Source: Candidatus Poseidonia sp.
Lineage (GTDB): Archaea > Thermoplasmatota > Poseidoniia > Poseidoniales > Poseidoniaceae
Length of the DNA: 64,000 nucleotides
Assembly: GCA_022426155.1 (NCBI GenBank)
Contig: JAKMEE010000032.1
Location: forward strand, 1 to 64,000
Reading direction: 5' to 3'
Positions 44,334 to 54,838 of this stretch are shown here, in pieces. The stretch's first letter is position 1. Every line of letters begins with the position of its first letter. Position numbers and translations under genes: made by a program. Below the pieces are notes generated by a model. It was not told the origin of the DNA. It searched no databases and saw nothing but the letters and a program-made list of their open reading frames with translations.

Positions 44334-45632
44334 TCAATCTATTTCTTTAGATTTGAAAATCGCTCCACCGATGAGCCAACAAATACTGGCTTGGAACAGG
44401 AGGACAAGGGTGGATACAATGATGGTTGCAAGCGGAGAGATTCCAAGGCCTGGTTGGGATGAGAAGAACATCAATCCTCCTGTGCCCTGGAGAGATTCTC
44501 CTGAACCTCCCCCCCATTCTCCGACCAACATCAAGTAGCCGTTGTCGAGCCAAACGAGGGTGGCTGCAGCGTCGACAATGTTCATCGCCCAACCGATGAT
44601 TGAAAATCGCAGAATGGAAGCATCTGGGGCTCCCAACGTGGTCAGCATCATGCCTAATTCCCACGCTGCGAAGGGTATGGCGAGCAAAATCCCATGTTTC
44701 CAAAGAACACCTAGCATGCAAAACAGCATCCCATAAACCAGTGTACAGAGCATGGAAGCGAGCAGGACAGCAGCCCACACGCCAAGGTCAGAAAATCGGA
44801 AGAATCCATCCGATGGACCAAAGATACCGGTGATGATGGCAACTAAGGCAATCAAAGCCCCCATATAGGGCCAAACAAGACCAAGATAGCCAAGAATGCG
44901 ATAGAGAAATACTTCGGAACGAGCGATTGGTTTGGCGAGCATAAAATGCATCGTTCCAGATGTCATTTCGTCGCGAATGAGTCCAGTCGCCATGAAGAGG
45001 GGGATGAAAATACCGAGGAGAAAGGCAAAGCCAAATTTGCCCATGGCAAGAACGAAGGCTCGATGAGTTGCCTCTTTGGCGAAAGCATTGTCATCTGGAT
45101 CCTCATCCACGCCTCGGTCTGCTGAGAGATCAATTCCGTCTCCATAGCGTTGTTCTACGAATTCGATGTCACAAGCAATGCCGTTGTTATTGCTATCTTT
45201 TTGTGAGTTTGTCCTCGTCTCTGTTCTGCAATCTCCATCATCATCATAGCCGCTCCAGTCATCCGATAAGGAATCCCAGTCTATGTCATCTTCATTGATC
45301 CATTTCGAGGGGTCATCTGGTTGGATGGTGGGGTCAAGAATTCCAGGATGGGAGTCAGGATTGAGTATGTCAGTCCCGTACAGATTTTCTTGACCGTTTG
45401 GGTAACCGTCGCCATCAAAATCCCGTGAATCTCCATCGTTATCAATGGCTTCAACCTCCCGAATCATTGAGTCAAGATAGAACATGGTGAGAATTGCCAT
45501 GGCTGTGAGACCAACTCCAAAAATGACCCAAGTTGAAAGGCGCTTTCGTTGCTGACGCATGGTGAATTCAGCCACGGCCATGGCTTTACGATCCAAGCCT
45601 CGCCAAATCGTGTTTTTTCTTTCTTCATCCAT
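44334..45632 (-). CDS. ABC-2 type permease with Asp-rich extracellular insert
   Basis: The first helix (about residues 33-55) is followed by a ~140-residue hydrophilic loop containing thrombospondin-3/EF-like calcium loops (DNDGDSRDFDGDGYPNGQE; YDDDGDCRTE; DSNNNGIACD), then five or six helices with the typical ABC-2 segment GLIRDEMTSGTMHFMLAKPI. ABC-2 permeases export lipids, polysaccharides or peptides. The Asp-rich loop, which would lie outside the cell, is unusual and may bind Ca2+ or partner proteins. The ATG at 45632 or a GTG at 45635 overlaps the upstream ATPase stop. Confidence 0.8.
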   Translation of the reverse strand: MDEERKNTIWRGLDRKAMAVAEFTMRQQRKRLSTWVIFGVGLTAMAILTMFYLDSMIREVEAIDNDGDSRDFDGDGYPNGQENLYGTDILNPDSHPGILDPTIQPDDPSKWINEDDIDWDSLSDDWSGYDDDGDCRTETRTNSQKDSNNNGIACDIEFVEQRYGDGIDLSADRGVDEDPDDNAFAKEATHRAFVLAMGKFGFAFLLGIFIPLFMATGLIRDEMTSGTMHFMLAKPIARSEVFLYRILGYLGLVWPYMGALIALVAIITGIFGPSDGFFRFSDLGVWAAVLLASMLCTLVYGMLFCMLGVLWKHGILLAIPFAAWELGMMLTTLGAPDASILRFSIIGWAMNIVDAAATLVWLDNGYLMLVGEWGGGSGESLQGTGGLMFFSSQPGLGISPLATIIVSTLVLLFQASICWLIGGAIFKSKEID

Positions 45633-46621
45633 CACACAGTACCTCCTGCGAGGTGGGACAGCAAGGATTCAAGATCATCATCTGGGTTATCAATGACCTT
45701 GATTTTGTGCCCATTGTTGACAATAATGCCTGGGAGTTCAGCGTGGAGGGTTCCAAAATGATATGTTTGAATCAACAATTCTTCTGAACTCGGGAAACTC
45801 AATCCGTAAACGGCTTCATGATCCATAATATCCTTGGCTAAGGCCTTGGCATCTTCACCTACAATACGGATGGTGTGAGGGATTTGGTCCAATCGCTCAC
45901 GGATGGCGTGGAGATTTCCTAATGCGACTAATTTGCCTTGATGAAGAATCACAATTTGTTCAGTAATGCGCTCAATTTCATTGAGAATATGACTGCTGAC
46001 GAGAACGGTTCGACCCATTTTCCCAAGTTCTCGTATCACATTCATGATGGTTGTTCTCGCCAGAGGATCACATCCTTGGAGTGGTTCATCAAGGATGATG
46101 AGGTCAGGATTATTCACCAAAGCATGAGCAATTTTGGTACGTTGCCTCATCCCCTTGGAATAGCGACCTATCTCTTTGTTGGCGACATCTGACAAGCCTA
46201 CGAAATCCAGAACACGCCTCGCTTCTTGCTCGGCTTCTTTTCTGCTCATTCCATATAGCCTGGCGAATGTGCTAATGAATTCGAGAGCAGTCATCCAATC
46301 ATGCATTTTTTCATGTTCGGGAACAAACCCAACTCGTGCATAGGGGGCTGGATTTTTCCATGGGTCAGTGCCGAATAAACGGACCTGGCCAGAACTAGGG
46401 CGCAATTTCCCCATGAGCAATTTGAACAGCGTAGATTTCCCAGCACCGTTCATTCCAAGAATACCTGTAACACCGCCGCTGAGTCCGAGTGTGATGTTAC
46501 TAAGTGCATGGATCCGCCCATAATTCTTAGTGATTCCTTCCATGTAAATTACCGGAAACGAAGCATTTGGTTGCCATTCCTTATTTGGAGTGCCTCCAGT
46601 TTGAGTTGGGTCTGGAATCAC
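45632..46621 (-). CDS. ABC transporter ATPase (first of pair)
   Basis: A GTG at 46621 overlaps the permease stop by 4 nt (GTGA) and removes a spurious N-terminal extension. Walker A GMNGAGKST, signature YSKGMRQR, Walker B LIILDEPLQGCDP and the switch His in LVSSHIL are all present. The C-terminal ~90 residues form the extra domain found in ABC-2/NatA-type ATPases. It probably energises the 44334 permease. No close hint to the substrate is present. Confidence 0.9.
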   Translation of the reverse strand: MIPDPTQTGGTPNKEWQPNASFPVIYMEGITKNYGRIHALSNITLGLSGGVTGILGMNGAGKSTLFKLLMGKLRPSSGQVRLFGTDPWKNPAPYARVGFVPEHEKMHDWMTALEFISTFARLYGMSRKEAEQEARRVLDFVGLSDVANKEIGRYSKGMRQRTKIAHALVNNPDLIILDEPLQGCDPLARTTIMNVIRELGKMGRTVLVSSHILNEIERITEQIVILHQGKLVALGNLHAIRERLDQIPHTIRIVGEDAKALAKDIMDHEAVYGLSFPSSEELLIQTYHFGTLHAELPGIIVNNGHKIKVIDNPDDDLESLLSHLAGGTV

Positions 46622-47631
46622 TCTCGGGTCACCTCCATTGAGGAAACACGACTGCTCAATACGTAGAGGGCAAGTGCATTGATGGCGATTAAAGAGACAA
46701 GAGAGAAGGTCCATGGATATTGTGTGTAGGTCGGTTCAGTTCCAATGAGGATCTGGCCAACATGGGCGACGCAGTCATAAGGTGAAATGAGGTAAAGTAA
46801 TTCTCGGTCGAAGAGATTGCGAACGATTATGGCCATTGTTTTGGTTCCAAACAGGATGGCCAACAAACCAATTCCAGGGAAAAACCGACCCTTTGAAACA
46901 CTTGAGAGTGATAATCCTATACTGGTATATGTCACGATGAGTAACACGCCGCACAATCCACCAGCGAGGAACATCGGGAATACATCAAGCATCCATGCCC
47001 ATCCTCTGCCATGGGCCGCAATTTCTGCGAAGAAGTAGAGCATGTAGCTTCCAATTATGATGATGGCTTGAATGATGGCGACAGAGATGTATTTCATTCC
47101 GACGTAATCCACTCTTGAAATAGGTCGTGAAAAATACAATGCTGAAGTTCCATGATTCCGATCTTCAGATATAACTCCTCCAACAAGAAGGGCGGCAACA
47201 ACGGGGAAGATTAGAGTGTTGCGTGGGAAATATCCCAGGATGTGCCCGTAAAGATTGTCACGACTCACGCCCCAAATGGCATGAATTTCAGGGCTGCCGA
47301 TGAGGCTAGAAACCAACACAAGCGCAGCATCACTGAGTGCTATAATGAAAGCAATGAGCAAAAAAATACGAGTCGGCATACCCCAAGGTCGGTTTCCCTT
47401 TTTGAAAATACCCAGTAAGTGATGGCGTAATATGGCCCAATTCCTCATCCATCTCCCGTTGAGTGTGCCGTTCCATGAGGTGTATTGCTGTTCAAAGATT
47501 TCACCGGATTTCTTGGCGAGAGACGCTGTAGCCTCCGCTTCGGTTTCATCCCCTGTGCTGGAACCCCAGGCGACCTCCATCCGTGCTTGGCCGGTAACGG
47601 GTGCATCGGGGCGATGTTCCTCGTCGGTCAT
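46618..47631 (-). CDS. ABC-2 type permease (second)
   Basis: A ~75-residue polar N-terminus precedes six helices (about residues 88-330). The cytosolic loop segment GGVISEDRNHGTSALYFSRPI matches the ABC-2 consensus. It lies between the two ATPase genes and overlaps each by 4 nt, so the stoichiometry of the system is probably two permeases with two ATPases. The product has no Asp-rich loop, in contrast to its partner. Confidence 0.85.
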   Translation of the reverse strand: MTDEEHRPDAPVTGQARMEVAWGSSTGDETEAEATASLAKKSGEIFEQQYTSWNGTLNGRWMRNWAILRHHLLGIFKKGNRPWGMPTRIFLLIAFIIALSDAALVLVSSLIGSPEIHAIWGVSRDNLYGHILGYFPRNTLIFPVVAALLVGGVISEDRNHGTSALYFSRPISRVDYVGMKYISVAIIQAIIIIGSYMLYFFAEIAAHGRGWAWMLDVFPMFLAGGLCGVLLIVTYTSIGLSLSSVSKGRFFPGIGLLAILFGTKTMAIIVRNLFDRELLYLISPYDCVAHVGQILIGTEPTYTQYPWTFSLVSLIAINALALYVLSSRVSSMEVTRE

Positions 47632-48638
47632 GAGGCTCCACCGCCCATGGATTGAGGCGCATCGACTCTTCGAGCTTGAACGGGGCTGGCCAGTAAATCT
47701 TCACTCGATTTGACTTCATATCCGAGGTTTTCCATAATGGCGAGAAATAAATCCTCAAGTGAGGCTTCGTATTCATGCATCCTACGGATTTGAGCACCGA
47801 CTTCATGGGCTGCCTGAAGAATAGCAGATGTTGTGTCCTGTTCACTTTGAGCAATACGCATAACACGTCCTTCGCGACGGACTTTCATGCCTCGGTCTTT
47901 GAGCAATGTTTCGAGGGGTGTGGCTTTCCCCCAAACATGAATCTCAATTTCCCGCTCAATGGCTTTCAAATCTTCAATCCTTCCTTGTGCAGCAAGTTTC
48001 CCTTTATGCAATAGGACGATATTATCACAGACGCGCTCAACATCTTCCATCAAATGGCTCGCCATCAAGACCGAACGCTTTCCTTCATTGACCATGGTGT
48101 TCAACGTGCTGATCATGAATTCACGAGTTTTGATATCAAGGCCGTTGGATGGTTCATCTGCGATAATGAGTTCTGGGTCATGGATGATGGCACATGCCAG
48201 TTTTGTAGCCTGTCTCATGCCAGTTGAAAAACTACTAATTTCTCTGTAGCGCTGGTCTCCAATGCCAACGAATTGAAGCGCTTCATGCGCTCGATTCATT
48301 GCAACGACAGGATTCATGCCCAATAATTCACCAGAGTATCGCACTTGATGGATGGCATCCATATCGGGGTTCAATGCCTCGTATTCGGGCATGTATCCGA
48401 TGCGTGAACGGATCTCCACCCCTTGGGTTTTGATGTCACACCCCAAGACTGTTCCTTCGCCTGAAGTGGTCTGAATCAGTCCGAGAATTGTTTTGAGGAA
48501 AGTGGATTTTCCAGCCCCATTTGAACCTAATAGGGCTGTGGCTCCATGAGGTATGGAGAGGTTCAAATCTTCAAGAGCAAGGTGCGGGCCGTAATATTTC
48601 GTGAGCCCCTTGGTCTCAATGACAAGGTTTCGCTCCAT
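47628..48638 (-). CDS. ABC transporter ATPase (second)
   Basis: The ATG at 48638 (MERNLVIETKGLTKYYG) is the family-consistent start; the open frame upstream runs through the 3' end of tgtA and is not used. Walker A GSNGAGKST, signature FSTGMRQA, Walker B LIIADEPSNGLD (Ala in place of the more common hydrophobic residue) and the switch His in MASHLM are present. The C-terminal domain ends with a helix YEASLEDLFLAIM, typical of export ATPases. It is the first gene of the five-gene operon. Confidence 0.9.
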   Translation of the reverse strand: MERNLVIETKGLTKYYGPHLALEDLNLSIPHGATALLGSNGAGKSTFLKTILGLIQTTSGEGTVLGCDIKTQGVEIRSRIGYMPEYEALNPDMDAIHQVRYSGELLGMNPVVAMNRAHEALQFVGIGDQRYREISSFSTGMRQATKLACAIIHDPELIIADEPSNGLDIKTREFMISTLNTMVNEGKRSVLMASHLMEDVERVCDNIVLLHKGKLAAQGRIEDLKAIEREIEIHVWGKATPLETLLKDRGMKVRREGRVMRIAQSEQDTTSAILQAAHEVGAQIRRMHEYEASLEDLFLAIMENLGYEVKSSEDLLASPVQARRVDAPQSMGGGAS

Positions 48639-48705
48639 GTCGGCCACAATAAAAGGACAACCGAGGCACTCCTTGAAGGCTTTTGTTAAGACCAATGGTA
48701 GAGTA

Positions 48706-50952
48706 TCAAACTTCTTCCTCTGATGGGAAGCCGCCTCGTGTTTTGACAGCGACACCTTTCTGGAATCCAGCCATCTCATCAGAGGTGCACTGGGATATAC
48801 CATGGCCGAGCAATTCACCTGCTTGATTGTAGATGAGACATGCTTCACCTGGTGCTAACCACCCATCGCATGCAGAGATGAATCCGTGAAACACATTTCG
48901 TCCTTTGCGAACGAAAGGTTCTGCATCACCCTCGACGATTACTGCAGCTGGACCAAATCCTGCAGTACCACGCCACTCACATCCTTCCATCCTGGTGGGA
49001 AGTGGGCTGCTTCTGGCCTTGGCTATCAGGCTTGCACCTGCATTAGTGAGTGATATTCCTCCGTCGTAAAGGCGTGGACTCAAGATGTGATCTCCTTGGG
49101 CATCCATGACATTTCTGACTCTCCCTTGTCGATTGATGAGGAAACTCATGCCATGTGTGCTTGAGGCAGCAACCGTGGCATCGACGTTGAGCATCACGAT
49201 CATTTTGTCTTGTGCCTGACGCATGTTGAGTTCATTATCGGCCTTTGAGGCCATGTCCTTCTCGAGGTCATTCATCACTTCAGATTCACCTTTGTGTTTC
49301 AAACTTGCAAGAGCGGTTTCCATGCGTAGCCTTACTCCATCTCCTTGGGCATTTACTGTTGCATAGGGGAGATCTCCTAATCCCAGACGCGCAAGTTCAC
49401 GCTCAAACCAAGGTCCTTCAGGACGATGATTGAGCACCCAAGAAGGGGCATCGAGGTGAGCGAAGGGATTGCTATCTTCAAGAGAGATGGGGACGAGCCC
49501 TATGGGCGTCAACATCAGTACTTGAACATCAGGGCAGTGGTGCTGAAGCCAGATAAATCGGTCGTTGAGGCGGCTCCGAAATGGTCCTTTGATCCCATGG
49601 AAGACCAACACACTTCTGGTTTGAGGCGGTGCCACCCACCGAGTATGAAGCAATCGCCTTGCTTGTTGGATGTGGGGGCGGACAAAGGTGTCATCTCCAC
49701 CCCACATGACGCCACCAGTGCGCGGCGTGTGTTGGCTCCATACCAACCAGTCCCAAGCATCCTCCCACATACCTCGGTCCTTGTCAGTGTCCATGGCTGC
49801 CTCTCGTTCGGTGAATAGTAGTTCATTGGAAATATCTGGGCCGAGTTTCGGAGGGGTGGAAAGCCACAGGAAGGCTTCTCGCAGGGCCGGGTGAAGATGG
49901 CTTCGTTGTTCCGCGAGTTGCCAAATTTTTCCTTCTCGGACGGCTTGCTTGCACCGAGCCAATTCGGATAATGTCACTTCGAGATTAAATTTAGCTAGGA
50001 GTTGTTCGCGAGCCAAGGTCTCCATTTTCCGAACATCTTCAGGGGAGACTGTTGCAACACAAGGCATCAGCATTGGCCAATCGACCAATTCATCGATGCG
50101 TTCTGTTCCCCAAGGAGTGAGCAATCGCCCGTCACGCGCAAAAATAGCATAGGCCGCAGAATCAAACAAGTCTGCACCCAATGCAATCGACATGGGAAAT
50201 AGCATGGGGTGGCCGCAACCAAACATGTGGACTGGGCGTTCAGGTGGAAGGTAAGGAATCGTGCTCAACATGATTTTTGCATATTCTTTGTAGCGCTGTT
50301 GTTCCATCACAGGGACAATGCCCCCGATTGGATGAACTGAAAATCCATGTGGACCCATCAATTGCGCTGATAGGGTTCTCAATTCTCGAAACACGCCTCC
50401 CTGTATTGGTCCATTGAGCATCGTATCAGCGGTTGCAACAACACTCTGAGCAGCTCGCTTCTCAGTTTCCCGTACCGCATGTTCAACTTCATCCATGGTC
50501 ATATCAGGGCGCGAAAATACGTCCAGCATCGTTGCGATATCAACGCCAATTGAGCGTTGGAAGGAAACGATCTCATCTATTCCAACTTCAACATCGCCGT
50601 AAATGTAGGATTGGAATGTACCAGAATCCGTCATGATAACGCCCGGGAAATTCAGCAATTCATGGACGCCATTTGCTTGTGCCTGCTCTTTCAAATCCTC
50701 GTGTTTCCAAATGATATACGAGTTTGTGATCAAGGCCCCAATGCCATATCTATCCCACATTTCTCTGGGTTCGATGGTGCGAATATTAGGATTGACAACA
50801 GGGAGGAGTGCAGGCGTTTCAAGAACACCATGGTCGGTGTGAAGTCGACCAAGGCGAGCACGCCCATCACGCTGAGTGATTTCAAATCGGGATCGGTCTT
50901 GTGGCCGACACGGCTTGGGGTCAGGTCTCGCCCCCTCCTTCCATGCGACCAT
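48706..50952 (-). CDS. tgtA: Archaeosine tRNA-guanine transglycosylase
   Basis: This enzyme replaces G15 in tRNA by preQ0, the first step to archaeosine. The TIM-barrel part shows MTDSGTFQSYIYG (catalytic Asp), GGIVPVMEQQRYKEYAKI and FDSAAYAIFARDGR, with the usual acidic nucleophile region. The C-terminal domains (residues ~560-748) end with a PUA domain (INRQGRVRNVMDAQGD; GEACLIYNQAGELLGHG). The 748-residue length is that of the long archaeal form. The Cys cluster seen in many archaeal TgtA (CxCxxC) is not obvious, so zinc binding may be altered. Confidence 0.92.
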   Translation of the reverse strand: MVAWKEGARPDPKPCRPQDRSRFEITQRDGRARLGRLHTDHGVLETPALLPVVNPNIRTIEPREMWDRYGIGALITNSYIIWKHEDLKEQAQANGVHELLNFPGVIMTDSGTFQSYIYGDVEVGIDEIVSFQRSIGVDIATMLDVFSRPDMTMDEVEHAVRETEKRAAQSVVATADTMLNGPIQGGVFRELRTLSAQLMGPHGFSVHPIGGIVPVMEQQRYKEYAKIMLSTIPYLPPERPVHMFGCGHPMLFPMSIALGADLFDSAAYAIFARDGRLLTPWGTERIDELVDWPMLMPCVATVSPEDVRKMETLAREQLLAKFNLEVTLSELARCKQAVREGKIWQLAEQRSHLHPALREAFLWLSTPPKLGPDISNELLFTEREAAMDTDKDRGMWEDAWDWLVWSQHTPRTGGVMWGGDDTFVRPHIQQARRLLHTRWVAPPQTRSVLVFHGIKGPFRSRLNDRFIWLQHHCPDVQVLMLTPIGLVPISLEDSNPFAHLDAPSWVLNHRPEGPWFERELARLGLGDLPYATVNAQGDGVRLRMETALASLKHKGESEVMNDLEKDMASKADNELNMRQAQDKMIVMLNVDATVAASSTHGMSFLINRQGRVRNVMDAQGDHILSPRLYDGGISLTNAGASLIAKARSSPLPTRMEGCEWRGTAGFGPAAVIVEGDAEPFVRKGRNVFHGFISACDGWLAPGEACLIYNQAGELLGHGISQCTSDEMAGFQKGVAVKTRGGFPSEEEV

Positions 50953-51010
50953 GATTCACCCCCCTCAATCTGTGTTATCAAATTCTCGCCGTAGTACAGA
51001 GCGAAGAGAC

Positions 51011-51466
51011 TCATTGTGTGTCAACAAACTCAACTTGGCCATGAGCCAAAATAAATTCGCGTCCCAACTCGTCAAATGTGTCAAGCAAGGCACTCGAAAA
51101 CCGGATGCGGAATATTTCATCATCGTTTTCCAAATCCGATTTGACCCCGTCCAATGTCCCTGGTGCGGCGCCGCATGACAAACATGCACCTGTGAGGTCA
51201 AGAACCAAGTCCAGTCCCTCTTCAGTCCCTTCACAGGAACTCACTGCAATTCCCCCTCCGTGGCCATCAAGTGCCGCACGCACACTTCCAAGACGTGCGA
51301 GGAGTGCGGGCACGAAAAAGGTCGAATCCGTCCATTCCACCAACGAGAGGTTTCTCAACCGTTCTTCTTCTTGGGGGTCGGTTGCCTCAGCAATTCGCCG
51401 ATTGGCTTCTGCGTTCATAGCAGCCTTTGCTTCGGCAGCGTAGCGGGCGACCAAATCGTCATCCAT
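51011..51466 (-). CDS. NifU C-terminal (Nfu)-like Fe-S scaffold protein
   Basis: Residues ~60-115 match the Nfu domain: VRAALDGHGGGIAVSSCEG, then LVLDLTGACLSCGAAPGTLDGV, with the paired Cys (CLSC) that holds a transferable iron-sulfur cluster. The N-terminal ~55 residues are helical and charged. It is divergent from the SUF operon at 51639, which supports a role in cluster carriage. The last residues overlap no neighbour. Confidence 0.8.
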   Translation of the reverse strand: MDDDLVARYAAEAKAAMNAEANRRIAEATDPQEEERLRNLSLVEWTDSTFFVPALLARLGSVRAALDGHGGGIAVSSCEGTEEGLDLVLDLTGACLSCGAAPGTLDGVKSDLENDDEIFRIRFSSALLDTFDELGREFILAHGQVEFVDTQ

Positions 51467-51638
51467 GTCTTGAGGTCAAGCCTCCAACCTATCAATCTTC
51501 GTTCATTCAAATACATTCAATCCGATGAGTATTTTGAATTTCATCACTCACCGATAGAGAAACCGCCTCGATTTTCACTTCACAAGGCGACTACATCACT
51601 TCATAAAGGAGTGGCGTGAGGGAGAATTGAGGATGGTC

Positions 51639-52394
51639 ATGGCCCGCGAAATATTGCGTATTGAAAACCTCCACGTCAGTGTTGAGGGTACTCCGATCAT
51701 TCGAGGCCTATCCATGACCATCAATCAGGGTGAGATTCATGTCATCATGGGTCGAAATGGTGCAGGAAAGTCGACTCTGGCCAACGTCGTCATGGGCCAT
51801 CCTGCTTACGAAATCACAGAGGGTTCAATTCATTATTGCTCAGAACCATTAGAGGAACTGAGTGTCTTCGAGAGGGCTCGAGCAGGAATGTTCCTGTCGT
51901 TCCAATACCCCGCAGTGATTCCAGGTGTTCAAGTTGGTACATTCCTCAAGAAATCGGTGCAGTCTGTGAGTGACGAACCACTCAAAGGTCGAGCCTTCCG
52001 AAAGCAACTCAACGAAGCTATGGCCTCCTTAGAGATGGAAAAATCAGTCCTTTCTCGCTATGTCAATGACGGATTTAGTGGAGGAGAGAAAAAGCGTTTG
52101 GAAATGCTACAGATGCTCTTGCTCAAACCCACACTCGCCCTTCTTGACGAAACAGATTCGGGCCTAGATATTGATGCTCTGCGCATCGTTGCAAAGGGCA
52201 TTAACCAAGTGGCTCCCGATGCGGGGTGCCTGATAATCACGCATTATCAACGTCTTCTTGACCATGTCAAACCGCACTTCGTTCATGTTATGATCGATGG
52301 CAAAATAATCAAGACAGGGGGCGCTGATCTTGCGCTCGAACTGGAGGCCAAGGGCTATGATTGGCTCGAACCAACGGCGGGGGCTGAAGCATGA
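51639..52394 (+). CDS. sufC: Fe-S assembly ATPase SufC
   Basis: The ABC-type ATPase SufC energises the SufBCD scaffold. Motifs are Walker [10 protein letters not shown], the Q-loop [10 protein letters not shown], signature FSGGEKKR and Walker [17 protein letters not shown], including the DSGLD typical of SufC. The start may be ATG 51639 or 51633. It is the first gene of an operon with sufB overlapping by 4 nt, so the order is sufC-B-D-S-E-MIP18. Confidence 0.95.
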   Translation: MAREILRIENLHVSVEGTPIIRGLSMTINQGEIHVIMGRNGAGKSTLANVVMGHPAYEITEGSIHYCSEPLEELSVFERARAGMFLSFQYPAVIPGVQVGTFLKKSVQSVSDEPLKGRAFRKQLNEAMASLEMEKSVLSRYVNDGFSGGEKKRLEMLQMLLLKPTLALLDETDSGLDIDALRIVAKGINQVAPDAGCLIITHYQRLLDHVKPHFVHVMIDGKIIKTGGADLALELEAKGYDWLEPTAGAEA

Positions 52395-53797
52395 GTGACG
52401 AAGCTCGCGATGTAATCGGTGATTACCGGTTTGGATTCCATGACCCTGAAAATTCCACCATCCGGTTTGACAAAGGCCTCTCAGAGCAAGTGGTCCGCGA
52501 CATTTCAGAACTCAAAAACGAGCCAGAATGGATGACGGACATTCGAGTGAAAGCTTACCGTCACTTCGTGGAGCGTAAAATGCCTGATTGGGGCAACTGT
52601 CACGCCTTGAATGAAATCAATTTTGAAAACGTCACTTACTTCTTGCGTTCATCAGATGCAACCGAAAAAGATTGGGACGATGTGCCAGAAGATATCAAGA
52701 ACACGTTTGACAGATTGGGTATTCCCGATGCCGAACAGAAATGGCTCGGTGGCGTCACCGCTCAATATGAATCGGAAGCCGTCTACCATTCCATTCGAGA
52801 AGACTTGGAAGCCCAAGGTGTATTGTTCTTCGACATGGACAGCGGCTTGCGTGAACATCCAGAGATTGTGAAGAAATATTTTGGAACGGTTGTTCCACAT
52901 TCCGACAATAAATTCTCTGCCCTCAACACCGCCGTTTGGTCGGGCGGTTCATTCATTTATGTCCCAAAGAATGTCCATGTTGAAATGCCTGTCCAGGCTT
53001 ACTTCCGAATTAATGCTAAGAATATGGGTCAATTTGAACGCACTTTGATCATCGCCGACGAAGGTAGCAGCATCCATTACGTCGAAGGGTGCACAGCGCC
53101 CACATATTCCACAGATTCCCTTCATTCTGCTGTGGTTGAATTAATCGCTATGAAGGGGGCAAAAATCCGATACTCCACCATTCAAAATTGGTCTGCTAAC
53201 GTCTTCAACCTCGTGACAAAGCGTGGTGTTGCACACGAACGGGCCACCATTGAATGGGTCGACGGAAACATCGGTTCAAAATTGACGATGAAATACCCAG
53301 CCGTTCTGCTCAAGGGAGAGGGCGCTCACGCCGAAGTCATCTCAGTGGCATACGCTGGCGCAGGACAACATCAAGACGCTGGAGCGAAGGTTCACCACCT
53401 CGCACCGAATACGACATCGAACATCCTCTCAAAATCCATCTCAAAGAACGGTGGACGTTCTTCATACAGAGGCATGCTTCAGGTCACGCCAAAAGCCGAC
53501 GGATGCCGCTCTAAGATTGTCTGTGATGCGTTGATGCTTGACAGCGATTCTCGTTCGGACACCTACCCTACCATGGAAGTTGGAAATTCCTCGGCTGACC
53601 TTGAACACGAAGCCAGTGTTTCGAAGGTTTCGGGTGACCAATTGTTCTACCTGATGAGTCGCGGCTTCACAGAAGAGCAAGCCATGGGCTTGATTGTCAA
53701 TGGATTCTTTGAACCGTTTACACGTGAGCTCCCGATGGAATACGCCGTTGAACTCAACAAACTACTCGAGCTGGAGATGGAGGGTTCGATTGGATGA
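52391..53797 (+). CDS. sufB: Fe-S assembly scaffold SufB
   Basis: Standard-length SufB (468 residues). Conserved segments include [40 protein letters not shown] with the core Cys in [20 protein letters not shown], and the C-terminal [20 protein letters not shown] shared with SufD. With SufC and SufD it builds iron-sulfur clusters. ATGA overlaps at both ends show translational coupling. Confidence 0.96.
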   Translation: MSDEARDVIGDYRFGFHDPENSTIRFDKGLSEQVVRDISELKNEPEWMTDIRVKAYRHFVERKMPDWGNCHALNEINFENVTYFLRSSDATEKDWDDVPEDIKNTFDRLGIPDAEQKWLGGVTAQYESEAVYHSIREDLEAQGVLFFDMDSGLREHPEIVKKYFGTVVPHSDNKFSALNTAVWSGGSFIYVPKNVHVEMPVQAYFRINAKNMGQFERTLIIADEGSSIHYVEGCTAPTYSTDSLHSAVVELIAMKGAKIRYSTIQNWSANVFNLVTKRGVAHERATIEWVDGNIGSKLTMKYPAVLLKGEGAHAEVISVAYAGAGQHQDAGAKVHHLAPNTTSNILSKSISKNGGRSSYRGMLQVTPKADGCRSKIVCDALMLDSDSRSDTYPTMEVGNSSADLEHEASVSKVSGDQLFYLMSRGFTEEQAMGLIVNGFFEPFTRELPMEYAVELNKLLELEMEGSIG

Positions 53798-54834
53798 AGT
53801 ATGCCAAGATGGCCGTTCCTTCCCGTGCAGACCATTTGTGGCGATACACTCCATGGCCTCGTATTCACCCATCCAGTGTTGAACTGGTCCCCGAAGCAAC
53901 ACCCACTCGCTGGTCCGTTTCAGAAGGTGGTTCACTCGAAGACGGTGCACCTCGGTTAATTTCAGAAGAAGAAATCGCTCGAATCTTTCTGAGTGAACTT
54001 GGTCGGGATGCGGTTACATTGACCGTTGATGGGACCCAGCCAGTCGTCCACATTCAAGCAGTAGCCTCAGGGCATGTTTCTGTTGGTCACCTCCATATCG
54101 AGGCCCAACACGATGTTACCGTTTTGATTCATCTTTCAGGTGAAGCAGACTGGTGCGGGCTCCACATGACAGGAGCCATTCGATCTAACACCCGTGTCTC
54201 CGTTGGTTTCGTCAATGAATTATCGAAAAATGGAAAATTATTGCGTTGCGATGATTGGACGGTTGAACGAGATGCCACCTTTGAGCATGCTTCTCTAAGT
54301 GTGGGTGGCTTCCGTTGTAAGAACGATTTACGTACTCGCTTCAATGGGCCTGGGGCGACCTTCAAACAAGCGATTTCAGTGCATGGGAAAGAGCAACGTC
54401 ATATCGATCATCATGTGGAAATACACCACGATGTTGGTCATACAAACTCTTCACTCACTATCCATGCAGCGTGCGATGATGCCAGTCACTCGGTCTCCAC
54501 AGGTTTGTTGACCATCGCACAAACATCCAATCATTGCGATGCAGGTCAAGTATTCAAGAATCTCCTCCTTTCCGAAAAAGCTCGGGCTGAAGCCATACCT
54601 GAACTGGAAGTCCTCGCTGATGAAGTCGCTGCTGCCCATGGCGCAGCAAGTTCGCCTGTTGACCTTGATCAGTTACACTATCTGATGAGCCGTGGACTTG
54701 CTCCCGATGAAGCCACTTCATTGATCGTTGAAGGATTCATGCACGATGGGTTCTCTTCACTTTCTTCTCCTGCTCTCATTCACGAGATGCGAACACGACT
54801 GACCGTCCATTTGGAGTGCGAGCTCAAGAGGTGA
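53794..54834 (+). CDS. sufD: Fe-S assembly protein SufD
   Basis: SufD is the SufB paralogue of the scaffold complex. The beta-helix core is present ([20 protein letters not shown]) and the C-terminal [20 protein letters not shown] aligns with SufB. Compared with SufB the N-terminal part is short. It overlaps sufB by 4 nt and is 4 nt before sufS. Confidence 0.9.
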   Translation: MKYAKMAVPSRADHLWRYTPWPRIHPSSVELVPEATPTRWSVSEGGSLEDGAPRLISEEEIARIFLSELGRDAVTLTVDGTQPVVHIQAVASGHVSVGHLHIEAQHDVTVLIHLSGEADWCGLHMTGAIRSNTRVSVGFVNELSKNGKLLRCDDWTVERDATFEHASLSVGGFRCKNDLRTRFNGPGATFKQAISVHGKEQRHIDHHVEIHHDVGHTNSSLTIHAACDDASHSVSTGLLTIAQTSNHCDAGQVFKNLLLSEKARAEAIPELEVLADEVAAAHGAASSPVDLDQLHYLMSRGLAPDEATSLIVEGFMHDGFSSLSSPALIHEMRTRLTVHLECELKR

Positions 54835-54838
54835 ATCC

